Positions 8,301 to 15,578 of a DNA stretch of 41,833 bases are shown piece by piece (within the stretch, counting starts at the first letter, position 1; every line of letters starts with the position of its first letter). The stretch spans positions 1 to 41,833 of the forward strand of contig WHTA01000051.1 in assembly GCA_009379825.1 (NCBI GenBank). The letters are read 5' to 3'. Origin of the DNA: Streptosporangiales bacterium (GTDB taxonomy: Bacteria > Actinomycetota > Actinomycetes > Streptosporangiales > WHST01). Made by a program: the position numbers and the translations under genes. The notes under the pieces were generated by a model, which saw only the letters and a program-made list of their open reading frames with translations, searched no databases and was not told where the DNA came from.

Positions 8301-8544
8301 TGAAGGTCAGGCCGAGCACCTGCTCGGGCAGCGAGAGCCCGTTCGCGACCAGCCACACCACCCGGCGCGCCATGGTCTCGCTCTTGCCTGACCCGGCGCC
8401 CGCGACCACCACGCACGGCGCCGTGGGCGCGGCGATGACGGCGGCCTGCTCCGGCGTCGGCTCGGGCGCGGCGCAGATGCGCGCCAGCCGGAACGGGTCG
8501 TACCTGACCTCCTGCGACAGGGCAGTCACCGGCGCCACCCCCAC
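5344..8544 (-). CDS. adnB: AdnB subunit of the AdnAB helicase-nuclease
   Basis: A UvrD/REP-type motor is fused to a C-terminal RecB-family nuclease in 1066 residues, as in mycobacterial AdnB, which with AdnA resects DNA double-strand ends. Walker A is GAGSGKS with K54 and Walker B is LLDEYQDTSHSQ. The helicase motifs GDPAQSIYSWRGA and VHAAKGLEW are intact. The nuclease domain shows RRGTVFHRYLEARW, then the catalytic DWKTG (D994, K996) and QLAAY. The VIAAP and VVWLVANGLSLP segments resemble Rv3201c. Start is uncertain: GTG 8544 is the longest, while GTG 8529 (MTALSQEVRY) overlaps the stop of a mini reading frame. adnA lies immediately upstream, so the two are co-transcribed. Confidence 0.93.
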   Translation of the reverse strand: MGVAPVTALSQEVRYDPFRLARICAAPEPTPEQAAVIAAPTAPCVVVAGAGSGKSETMARRVVWLVANGLSLPEQVLGLTFTRKAARELGVKVRDWLDRLRAQPEFSGSLGAERLAGDPVISTYHAYAGRIYRMHALRDGAEPGARLVTPAVQWQLAHTVVARYDGPMDAVEWTPSTVTAAVLELAGEMAEHLVGPDDIVLDQERWEARAAAQQKGRPALVTRLLKNQRVRGQLLPLVAQYQQAKQAAGLIDFDDQMAAAARLASRHPAVGRVERSMFDAVLLDEYQDTSHSQLTLLRGLFPDGFPVMAVGDPAQSIYSWRGATAGNLRRFADDFPTADGAPTTRLHLTWSFRNVERVLTVANAVVDPLRSADVSKPLVPAPVLEDPGEVECALLETVDDEAQWVGARVAGLVEAEECRPYEIAVLVRKRSQITRLREAMESRGVPVEIVGLTGLLTVPVVADVVSTLRVLYDPTANASLIRLLTGPRWRIGARDLVALGRRARQLVRVDDEAADQPQDPFANAVLSELDLGSLADALDDTGPHQAYSARAYARFRALAAELRVLRERVQLPLPELVAEVERTLRLDIEVAARPGSDPRAARADLDAFAEEAARFSRDDERPTLGAFLAYLDAAEEQESGLEIPHVGDSDSVKLMTVHAAKGLEWPVVFVPGLASGSKVSVFPARAQTSTSWTDNARLLPFALRGDARDLPQLAGVGRDDAQRYTAATMARQAAEERRLFYVSVTRAQRLLCCTGYHWGTGVTPLGPSSFLTEVRDACQSGSGRVRDWVEEPVAENPLLAGGSTAWWPVDQDPEVVAEVRAGADLVTEATTALPLAPTTAEDDWATDVELLLTELAANRRSHDQQVELPEHLSVSALVALARDPDRFALDLRRPVPQRPEPRARRGTVFHRYLEARWGQQRLFGPDDEPGAGDVGGAGDAEFELLRERFEASAWADRVPLDVEVPFEMHVEGVLVRGRMDAVFPTDDGGYEVVDWKTGSPPGPDEEQAVAVQLAAYRLAWARLHDVPLDQVRASFHYVRSARTISPVDLLDADGLAALIRTLPTEE

Positions 8545-8585
8545 CGACCGGGCACGGGGGCGGCCACCGGCAGCTCACTCGTCAT
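8526..8585 (-). CDS. Possible 19-codon coupling frame between adnA and adnB
   Basis: The ATG at 8583-8585 overlaps the adnA stop as ATGA, and this short frame (MTSELPVAAPVPGRWGWRR) ends in a TGA that overlaps a GTG of adnB as GTGA. This stop-start chaining is what translational coupling looks like, and it favours GTG 8529 as the adnB start. The peptide itself has no recognisable function. A single frameshift in an originally longer adnB N-terminus would give the same picture. Confidence 0.3.
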   Translation of the reverse strand: MTSELPVAAPVPGRWGWRR

Positions 8586-11500
8586 GGGTGCACCTGCCCG
8601 CCCTCGTCCTGCAGCGGGCACGACGACCGCACCTTGCACGACCCGCAGTGCGAGTTCAGCTGGGCGACGAAGCGCGCCTGCGACATCCGCGCCGCCACGT
8701 CCGCGACCAGGTCGTCCACCCAGCCGGGGTCGTCGTCGTCCGCGAGTGCCTGCTGTGCCTGCTCCTTGACGGTCTTGCCCTTGCCGAGCTGGACGAGCGC
8801 AGCGCCGCCCGGCTGCTCCACGCCGAGCGCGGCGAACGCGCCCAGCCGGGCGGCGAGCTGGTAGACGCCGAGCTGCGGGTGCCTGCCGATGCTGTCGTCC
8901 GCGGGCGCCGACCGCCCGGTCTTCAGGTCGATGACGTACGCACGGCCCTGCTCGTCGCGCTCCACCCGGTCGACCCGGCCGGACAACCGCAGCCGGCCGG
9001 TACGGACGTCGAACGGCTGCTCGGCGGCGAGCAGGGTGCGGGAGTTCTGGCCGCGCCAGCCGACGTACCGCTCCACCATGGCCGCGGCGTCGCTCTCCCT
9101 GCGCCGGGTGAACCAGCGGCTGCCGAGGTCGAGCTGGCCGAACACCTCGCTCAACCGGGCCTGCAAGTCGTCCAGGTCCGCACCGGTCGGCTCGGGCGCG
9201 AGCGCGGCGAGCGCGTGCACGACGTTGCCGACGCTCTGCGCGGCGCCCACGTCGGCCGCGCCGACCGCACGTTCGAGCAGCCAGCGCAGCCCGCACGCGC
9301 CGAACCCCTCGACCTGCGACGGGGACAGCGTGATCCGGTCGTCCTCGCCGTACAGCGGGTGTTGTGCGGAGAGCTCGGTGGTCGCGTACCACTCGTCCGG
9401 GTCGGCCCCGCGGACGTTGTCGCCGGCCAGCCTGGCCAGGTGCGCCGCCGCCACCGCGCGGCGACCGCCCGACGACGTGCCGTCGGCGACCGTCGCGCGC
9501 AGCTCGGCGACCAGCGCCGGCAGCGTCAGCGCGCGGGGCATCCGTACACCGGCCTGCTCCGGTTCGACGCCGAGGTCGCCGAGGAACCTGGCGGGCTGCT
9601 CGTCGCCGTCCACCCCGCCGAGGACCGCGGTGACCACCAGCCGGCTGCGTGCGCGGGTGGTGGCGACGTAGAACAGCCGGCGCTCCTCCTCGAGCAGCTT
9701 CGCGGCTATCGACGGCACGAGCGGCTCGTTGCCCTGCGCCACCTCGACGAAGTCCTCGACGCCGAGCAGCGTGCCGCGCAGCCTGGTGTCCGGCCAGATG
9801 CCCTCCTGCACACCGGCGACGACGACGAGCTCCCACTCCAGGCCCTTCGACCGGTGCGCGGTGAGCAGGCGCACGGCGTCGGCGCGGGGCGCCTGCTCCC
9901 CCAGCGTGTCGCCGGGGATCTCCTGCGCGACCAGGTCGTCGAGGAAACCCACCGGGCTGCCGCCTGGCATCCGGTCGGTGTACCTGGCGGCCGCGTCGAA
10001 CAGCGCGCACGCCGCGTCCAGGTCGCGGTCGGCCTGCTGGCCGCGGAACCCGCCGCGCAGGCTGACGTCGCGCCACCGCTGCGCCAGCCCGGAGCCTGAC
10101 CACAGCTCCCACAGCGCCTCCTCAGCGGAACCGCTCTGCACCGCCTGTGCGGTCTTCGCGAGCAGCTGCGCGAGGCGGTCCGCGGGACCCCTCGCGTCCG
10201 GGTGGACGAGCGCGCGCTCGCGTTCGTCGAGCAGCGCGGCGGGCAGCAGCTCGGCGACCGTGCGGGTGCCGCCGGCGTCGTGCTCGACATCGCGCAGCGC
10301 CCGCCGCAGCCGGCGCAGCGCGAGCGGGTCGGCGCCGCCGAGCGGGCTGCACAGCAGCTCGGTTGCCGCGTCCTCGTCGAGCGCGTCCGGCTGGACGGCC
10401 GCGCGCAGTGCGAGCAGCAGCGGCCGCACCGCGGGCTCGTGCACGAGCGGCACCTCGTCGCCTGCGACCACTACCGGCACGCCGGCCGCCGTCAGCGCGC
10501 GCTGCAGCGGCGCCGCCTGCAGGTTGGCGGACCGCACGAGCACGGCCATCCGCTGCCAGGCGATGCCGTCGACCAGGTGTGCACGGCGCAGCACGTCGGC
10601 GACGTTGGCCGCCTCCTGCTCCCGGCTCGCCAGCAGGCTGACGGCCACGCTGCCCGGGTCCTCCGTACGAGCCGAGGTGAGCATCCGGTGCGTGGACCGC
10701 GCGCCGGGCAGCCGCGACGCGACGCGACGCGACGCGGTGAGCAGGGTGGGCCCGGACCGCCGGCAGGTACGCAGGTCGACCACGCCGGCCGGCCGCCGGT
10801 CCACGGTGCGGAACACCTCGGGGAACCGCTCGATGCAGCTCACGTCCGCACCGCGGAACCCATAGATCGACTGGTCGGGGTCGCCGACCACGGTGAGGTC
10901 GCGCCCCTGGCCGGCGAGCGCGTAGAGCAGGCCCTCCTGGGCCGGGTCGGTGTCCTGGTACTCGTCCACGAACACCGCGGCCCGCGTCTCCCGCTCGCGC
11001 GCGCCGACGCCGCCAGGCTCGGGCGCGTCGAGCAGCGCGATGGCCTCGCGCACCAGCGAGGCGTAGTCGAACGCGCGCGCCCACTCCACGTCGAACCGGC
11101 CGGCGTAGCGCTCCATGAAGCCGGCGACCGCCGTCCACTCCTCGCGGCCGTACTCCTTGCCGAGCAGCGCCAGGTCGGCGGCGGTGCAGTCGCGTTCTGT
11201 GACCCGCAGCATCAGGTCGCGCACCTCTTCGGCGAAGCCGCGGGTGCCCAGTGCCGGCCGCAGCGCCGCCGGCCAGTACGACGCACCGTCCTCGATCTCC
11301 CCCTCGAGCAGCCGCCTGATCTCCACCAGGTGCTCGGGGCCGGACAACAGCCGCGGCGGCGGCTCACCGTTCAGCACGGCGGCCTTGCGCACCAGCGCGT
11401 ACGCGTACGAGTGGAAGGTGAGCGCGAGCGGCTCCTGCATGGTGCGGTCGAGCCGCGCGGTGATCCGCTCGCGCAGCTCACCGGCGGCCTTCCGGCTGAA

Positions 11501-11716
11501 CGTCAGCACCAGCACCTGCTCGGGCGCCAGGCCGCGGCCGGCGATGCGGTCGACAACCGCCTCGACCAGCGTGGCGGTCTTGCCGGTACCCGGCCCGGCG
11601 CGTACGAGCAGCGGCCCGCCCGGGTGCTCTACGACGCGGCGCTGGGCGTCATCCAGCTGGGGCGCGGCGCCAGCCGGTTTCGGACGACGAACCAGCCGGA
11701 AGCTCCGGACTTGCAC
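8582..11716 (-). CDS. adnA: AdnA subunit of the AdnAB helicase-nuclease
   Basis: This 1044-residue protein has an SF1 helicase motor and a RecB-family nuclease. Walker A is GPGTGKT (K46, T47), Walker B is VDEYQDTDPAQ, and SKGLEWELVVV and ATTRARSRL follow. In the nuclease part are GNVVH (H834), IDLKTG (D930, K932) and QLGVY. C808 together with C1024, C1027 and C1033 gives the Cys...CxxCx5C pattern that holds a [4Fe-4S] cluster in AddB/AdnA-type nucleases. The start is GTG 11714-11716. Gene order (adnA upstream of adnB) matches Rv3202c-Rv3201c. Unlike the mycobacterial AdnA motor I remember, the motor motifs here look complete. Confidence 0.9.
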   Translation of the reverse strand: MQVRSFRLVRRPKPAGAAPQLDDAQRRVVEHPGGPLLVRAGPGTGKTATLVEAVVDRIAGRGLAPEQVLVLTFSRKAAGELRERITARLDRTMQEPLALTFHSYAYALVRKAAVLNGEPPPRLLSGPEHLVEIRRLLEGEIEDGASYWPAALRPALGTRGFAEEVRDLMLRVTERDCTAADLALLGKEYGREEWTAVAGFMERYAGRFDVEWARAFDYASLVREAIALLDAPEPGGVGARERETRAAVFVDEYQDTDPAQEGLLYALAGQGRDLTVVGDPDQSIYGFRGADVSCIERFPEVFRTVDRRPAGVVDLRTCRRSGPTLLTASRRVASRLPGARSTHRMLTSARTEDPGSVAVSLLASREQEAANVADVLRRAHLVDGIAWQRMAVLVRSANLQAAPLQRALTAAGVPVVVAGDEVPLVHEPAVRPLLLALRAAVQPDALDEDAATELLCSPLGGADPLALRRLRRALRDVEHDAGGTRTVAELLPAALLDERERALVHPDARGPADRLAQLLAKTAQAVQSGSAEEALWELWSGSGLAQRWRDVSLRGGFRGQQADRDLDAACALFDAAARYTDRMPGGSPVGFLDDLVAQEIPGDTLGEQAPRADAVRLLTAHRSKGLEWELVVVAGVQEGIWPDTRLRGTLLGVEDFVEVAQGNEPLVPSIAAKLLEEERRLFYVATTRARSRLVVTAVLGGVDGDEQPARFLGDLGVEPEQAGVRMPRALTLPALVAELRATVADGTSSGGRRAVAAAHLARLAGDNVRGADPDEWYATTELSAQHPLYGEDDRITLSPSQVEGFGACGLRWLLERAVGAADVGAAQSVGNVVHALAALAPEPTGADLDDLQARLSEVFGQLDLGSRWFTRRRESDAAAMVERYVGWRGQNSRTLLAAEQPFDVRTGRLRLSGRVDRVERDEQGRAYVIDLKTGRSAPADDSIGRHPQLGVYQLAARLGAFAALGVEQPGGAALVQLGKGKTVKEQAQQALADDDDPGWVDDLVADVAARMSQARFVAQLNSHCGSCKVRSSCPLQDEGGQVHP

Positions 11717-11770
11717 GCCCCGATTCCACCAGATCCGGCGGACAGCGCGGGCAGTACCCGCCGAGCGGCG

Positions 11771-12934
11771 TCAGGCGACGGTGCCGCGGCCGGTGGTGAG
11801 GGCCTTCGCGATGACCGTCTTCAGGATGTCGTTGGTGCCCTCGCCGATCGCCATCAACGGCGCGTCGCGGTACAGCCGCTCGACGACGAACTCCTTGGAG
11901 TACCCGTAGCCGCCGTGCACCTGCATCGCCGCCAGCGAGCAGTCCAACGCCGCCTGCGAAGCATGCGCCTTGGCCATCGCGGTCTCCATGTCCACCCGCT
12001 CGCCCGCATCCGCACGCGACGCCGCCCAGTACACCATCAGCCGCGACGACTGCACCTGCATCGCCATGTCCGCCAGCTTCAGCTGGATCGCCTGGAAGTC
12101 CTGGATCTTCTGTCCGAACGCCTCCCGCTGCCCGGCGTACTGCAACGCCTCGTCGTACGCCGCCTGCGCAACACCCAACGACCGCGCGGCCACATTGATC
12201 CGGCCGGTCTCCAACCCCGACAACGCCTGCTGCAGCCCCCGCCCCTCGACACCGCCGAGCAGCTTCGCCGCCGGCACCCGCACCTCGTCGAGCACCACCT
12301 CACACGACTCGGTGCCCTTGTAACCCAGCTTCGGCAGGTCCCGCTGCACGGCGAAACCCGGCGTGTCCGCATCCACGAGGAAGACCGACATACCCTTGTG
12401 CGCCGGGCTCGCCGTCGGATCGGTCTTGCACAACACCGGCAACGGGTCGGCATGCCTGGCGTTGGTGATCCAGGTCTTCGTCCCGCTGAGCACGTAGCTG
12501 TCGCCGTCGCGCCTGGCGGTGGTCTGGATGCCCTGCAGGTCCGTGCCCGCGTTCGGCTCGGTCAGCGCCACCCCCGTACGACGCTTCCCGGTCGCCAGGT
12601 CGGGCAGGTAGGTGCGCTGCTGCTCCTCCGTGCCATGCCGCGCGATCATCCAGCACGACAACGAATGACTACCGAGGATCCCCGCAATACCCATCCAACC
12701 CCGGGAGATCTCCTCGAACACCAACGCGAACGACACCATGTCCGCGGCCATCCCGCCGAACTCCTCCGGCACCGTCAACCCGAACAGGCCAAGCTGCCGC
12801 ATCGTCGCCACGATCTCCGTGGGATACCGGTCCGACGCCTCCCACTCCTGCGCGACCGGACGGATCTCCCGATCCACGAAGTCACGCAACGACTCACGGA
12901 ACAACCGCTGCTCGTCACTGAGCTCGAAATCCAT
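11771..12934 (-). CDS. Acyl-CoA dehydrogenase
   Basis: This 387-residue FAD-dependent acyl-CoA dehydrogenase introduces the alpha-beta double bond into an acyl-CoA. The N-terminal helical domain (MDFELSDEQRLFRESLRDF), the flavin-binding region VALTEPNAGTDLQGI and GTKTWITNA, and the C-terminal helix with the proposed catalytic base E365 in AIGEGTNDI are all present. The ATG at 12932-12934 has a GGGAG ribosome site. It is the last gene of a run with CaiB and MaoC genes (10-base and 13-base gaps), so it probably acts in one short CoA-ester pathway. Substrate is unknown. Confidence 0.93.
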   Translation of the reverse strand: MDFELSDEQRLFRESLRDFVDREIRPVAQEWEASDRYPTEIVATMRQLGLFGLTVPEEFGGMAADMVSFALVFEEISRGWMGIAGILGSHSLSCWMIARHGTEEQQRTYLPDLATGKRRTGVALTEPNAGTDLQGIQTTARRDGDSYVLSGTKTWITNARHADPLPVLCKTDPTASPAHKGMSVFLVDADTPGFAVQRDLPKLGYKGTESCEVVLDEVRVPAAKLLGGVEGRGLQQALSGLETGRINVAARSLGVAQAAYDEALQYAGQREAFGQKIQDFQAIQLKLADMAMQVQSSRLMVYWAASRADAGERVDMETAMAKAHASQAALDCSLAAMQVHGGYGYSKEFVVERLYRDAPLMAIGEGTNDILKTVIAKALTTGRGTVA

Positions 12935-12944
12935 GCTGATCTCC

Positions 12945-14144
12945 CTACCGGTCACCGAACGCCCCGGCCGCACCGAGGTCGGAGATCTTCTCCTCGTCGT
13001 AGCCGAGCAGGTCGCGCAGTACGTACGCGGAGTCCTCGCCGCGCTGCGGCGCCCTGCGGTGCTCGGCGCGCGGCGGCCCGACCCGCACCGCCGTGCCGGG
13101 TTGCCGCACGGTGCCGAACTCCGGGTGCTCGGTCTCCACGACCAGCCCGCGGGCGAGCGTGTGCTCGTCGGCCAGTGCCGCGGCGACGGTGTTCACCGGG
13201 CCGCACGGCACGCCAGCCGCGCGCAGCTCCGTCAGCCAGTGTTCGACGGGCTGCTGCGCGAGGATCTCGGTCAACACCGACAGCAGCTCGTCGCGGTGTT
13301 CGCCGCGGTCGACGAACGTAAGGAACCGCGGGTCGTCGGCCAGCTCCGGGCGCTCGATCACCTTTGTCAGCCGCTGCCAGAACTTCTCCTTGGCACAGCC
13401 GATGACCAACCAGCCGTCGGACGCCTCGAACGCCTGGAACGGCACCAGCGAAGGGTGCGCAGACTGCGCCATGCGCTGCGGCTCGTAGCCCCCGGTGAGC
13501 TGCCAGGCGCCGACGTACGCGAGCAACGACACCGCGACGTCGTAGAGGCTCACGTCGCAGTCGGCGCCGACACCGTCGCGGCGCGCCTTGTGCACGGCGG
13601 CGAGCAACGACAGTGCGGCGACGTAACCACCGGAGTAGTCGACGAGCGACAGCCCGGACTTCGTCGGTGGGCCACCGGGCTCGCCGGTGACCGACATCCA
13701 GCCGGCCATCGCCTGGAGCACGTAGTCGTAGCCGGGTTCCTTGCTGCGCGGGCCGGTCATGCCGAAGCCGCTCAGTGAGCAGCAGACGATGCGCGGGTTG
13801 AGGTGCTTGAGGTCGTCGTAGCGCAGCCGCAGCTTCGCCGGCACGTCGCCACGCAGGTTGGAGTAGACGACGTCGGCGTTCCGCACCAGGTCGTCGAACA
13901 CCGCACGCCCCTGCGGCGACCCGATGTCGAGCGACAGCGAGCGCTTGTTGCGGTTGAACGCCTCGAAAAACAGCGAGTCCTCGCCCTCGTGGTACGGCGG
14001 GACGTACCGGCCGACGTCACCGCCGGCGGCCGGGTCCTCGATCTTTATGATCTCGGCGCCGAGGTCCGCCAGCTGCAGGCTGCCCCACGGCCCTGCACCG
14101 TACTGTTCCACCGCGACGATGCGCAGGTCCTCGAGCGGTTTCAT
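12945..14144 (-). CDS. CaiB/BaiF family CoA-transferase
   Basis: This class III CoA-transferase of 399 residues moves CoA between carboxylic acids through an aspartyl-CoA intermediate. The family hallmarks VAVEQYGAGPWGSLQLADLG, FNRNKRSLSLD, and GYD with the likely nucleophile D140 are visible. C-terminal features GVPCGPVNT and HPEFGTVRQPG are typical. ATG 14142-14144 (MKPLEDLRIV) has GGAGG six bases upstream and is preferred over a start eight codons earlier, which would overlap the MaoC gene. It would activate the acid that the neighbouring dehydrogenase and hydratase process. Confidence 0.92.
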   Translation of the reverse strand: MKPLEDLRIVAVEQYGAGPWGSLQLADLGAEIIKIEDPAAGGDVGRYVPPYHEGEDSLFFEAFNRNKRSLSLDIGSPQGRAVFDDLVRNADVVYSNLRGDVPAKLRLRYDDLKHLNPRIVCCSLSGFGMTGPRSKEPGYDYVLQAMAGWMSVTGEPGGPPTKSGLSLVDYSGGYVAALSLLAAVHKARRDGVGADCDVSLYDVAVSLLAYVGAWQLTGGYEPQRMAQSAHPSLVPFQAFEASDGWLVIGCAKEKFWQRLTKVIERPELADDPRFLTFVDRGEHRDELLSVLTEILAQQPVEHWLTELRAAGVPCGPVNTVAAALADEHTLARGLVVETEHPEFGTVRQPGTAVRVGPPRAEHRRAPQRGEDSAYVLRDLLGYDEEKISDLGAAGAFGDR

Positions 14145-14157
14145 GACGGCCCTCCAC

Positions 14158-14691
14158 TCATTCGCCACCGTCGACGGTCAACGGCCCGGTCTTCGCCTCG
14201 GGGAACCATCCCTTGTGGTGCGGAGCGTCCCTGGAGTAGATCAGCACGCTGCGCACCCAGGAGAGCACCTCGTCGCCGTCCTGGTTGAGTCCCCGGGTGC
14301 GGGCCGTGACGATGCCCGCGTACGGGCGGCTGCGTGACTTCCTGGTCCCGGTGACGACCGACTCGGAGAACAGCGTGTCGCCGACGTACACCGGGTGGGT
14401 CAGCTTGATGTTCTCCCAGCCGAGGTTGGCGATGGCGTTGTGGCTGACGTCGATCACGCTCTGGCCGAGCACGATCGCCACGGTGAGACCGGAGTTGACG
14501 ATGATCTTCCCTGCGACCGGCGAGCGTTCGGCGAACACGGCGTTGAAGTGGTTCTGGTTGGTGTTGCAGGTCAGCAACGTGAACCAGGTGTTGTCGGTCT
14601 CCGAGATGGTGCGGCCGAGCGGGTGCTTGTAGACGTCACCCACCTGGAAGTCTTCGAAGAACCTGCCCAACTCGGGTGGGTGCGTCACCAT
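14158..14691 (-). CDS. MaoC-like hydratase/dehydratase
   Basis: This 177-residue single hot-dog protein has the hydratase-2 type active-site stretch TCNTNQNHFN and the overhanging segment PVAGKIIVNSGLTV. The NTNQ.HFN wording resembles mesaconyl-CoA or methylmalyl-CoA dehydratases more than the usual DxNPxH, but the protein is half the length of the double hot-dog mesaconyl-CoA hydratase. It most likely hydrates an enoyl-CoA. The ATG at 14689-14691 has AAGGGA upstream. It heads the run with the CoA-transferase and acyl-CoA dehydrogenase, and a candidate operator lies 32 bases before its start. Confidence 0.9.
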   Translation of the reverse strand: MVTHPPELGRFFEDFQVGDVYKHPLGRTISETDNTWFTLLTCNTNQNHFNAVFAERSPVAGKIIVNSGLTVAIVLGQSVIDVSHNAIANLGWENIKLTHPVYVGDTLFSESVVTGTRKSRSRPYAGIVTARTRGLNQDGDEVLSWVRSVLIYSRDAPHHKGWFPEAKTGPLTVDGGE

Positions 14692-14722
14692 GATCCGATC
14701 CCTTCAAGCGTTGCCTCAGCGT

Positions 14723-14737
14723 AAACATCTGATTTTT
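14723..14737. promoter_or_regulatory. Candidate FadR-type operator before the MaoC operon
   Basis: The plus strand reads AAACATCTGATTTTT here. It matches the second palindrome at 15503-15518 through the ATCWGAT core and its A/T-rich flanks. It lies between the GntR stop codon and the MaoC start. Finding the same near-palindrome on both sides of the GntR gene suggests it is the binding site of that regulator. Confidence 0.6.
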
Positions 14738-14743
14738 TGCGGG

Positions 14744-15493
14744 TCAACGCAACGTGGCTCGGATCTCCCCTCGCCCATCGCGCCGCTCCCTGTCGATGTG
14801 CTCGTACGTGGTGCGCAGGTGGCCGAGGTGCTCGGCGGTCGCCTCCTGCGCTCCCTCGGCGTCACCGGCCTCGACGTAGTAGAAGATCTCCCTGTGGTCG
14901 TTGAAGACCTTCGCCCAGAAGCGTTTCGGCGCGTCGTCCCTGGCGAACCGGCGGCTGACCATCCGGAACACCGGCTGGGTGACGACGCTCAGCAGCGGGT
15001 TGCTGCTGGCCTCGAGCAGCAGCGCGTGGAAGCCGATGTTCGTCGGCCCGATCTCGGCGGCGTCCACCCTGCGTGGGTCGATCAGCGTGTCGCGCAGCGC
15101 CTCGAGCTGCGCCTCGGTGCGGTGCTGTGCCGCCAACCCGGCCGCCGGTACCTCGAGGAAGCTGCGCACCTCGAGGAGCGAACGCACGGAGATGCCCGCG
15201 GCGTCCGACTGCACCAGCAGACCGAGGCTGGTCTCCAGGTACTCGCTGATCTGGTCGCCGTCCGGGTGTGCGACGAACGTCCCGCCGGTCACGCCTCGCG
15301 TGGTGACGACCAGGCCCTGGCTGGAGAGCACCCGCAGTGCCTCGCGCACTGTGCTCCTGCTGACCGCGTACTCGGCGCACAGCTCCGGCTCGACCGGCAG
15401 CCGGTCACCGGGTTCAAGCTCCCCGCTGACGATCCTCAGCCGCAACGCGTCGGCGAGGTCCTGGTACGCAGGCACCTGCGGCGACCTCTTCAT
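14744..15493 (-). CDS. GntR-family regulator, FadR subfamily
   Basis: This 249-residue protein has an N-terminal winged helix (AYQDLADALRLRIVSGEL, then LCAEYAVSRSTVREALRVL) and an all-helical FCD ligand domain with HHALLLEAS-like residues (GFHALLLEASSNP), ERLR and the final HLGHLR histidine. Such regulators bind acids or acyl-CoAs and normally repress their neighbours. The Met at 15493 (MKRSPQVPAY) is chosen because the next Met, 15508, lies inside the candidate operator. No ribosome site precedes either, so a leaderless transcript is possible. It lies between the acyl-CoA operon and a divergent LLM oxidoreductase and probably controls both. Confidence 0.88.
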   Translation of the reverse strand: MKRSPQVPAYQDLADALRLRIVSGELEPGDRLPVEPELCAEYAVSRSTVREALRVLSSQGLVVTTRGVTGGTFVAHPDGDQISEYLETSLGLLVQSDAAGISVRSLLEVRSFLEVPAAGLAAQHRTEAQLEALRDTLIDPRRVDAAEIGPTNIGFHALLLEASSNPLLSVVTQPVFRMVSRRFARDDAPKRFWAKVFNDHREIFYYVEAGDAEGAQEATAEHLGHLRTTYEHIDRERRDGRGEIRATLR

Positions 15494-15502
15494 CCTCGCA
15501 CG

Positions 15503-15518
15503 ATACATCAGATGTTTT
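15503..15518. promoter_or_regulatory. Candidate FadR-type operator in the gntR/LLM divergent region
   Basis: The plus strand ATACATCAGATGTTTT contains the perfect 11-base palindrome ACATC-A-GATGT. It matches the element at 14723-14737. It sits at the 5' end of gntR and 60 bases before the LLM gene, so binding could control both directions. Confidence 0.6.
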
Positions 15519-15578
15519 GCGGTTCCCGCCACCAACGATAGAAAGGGCGGTGCAGACATCGCGACGGAAGGCGTGCGC

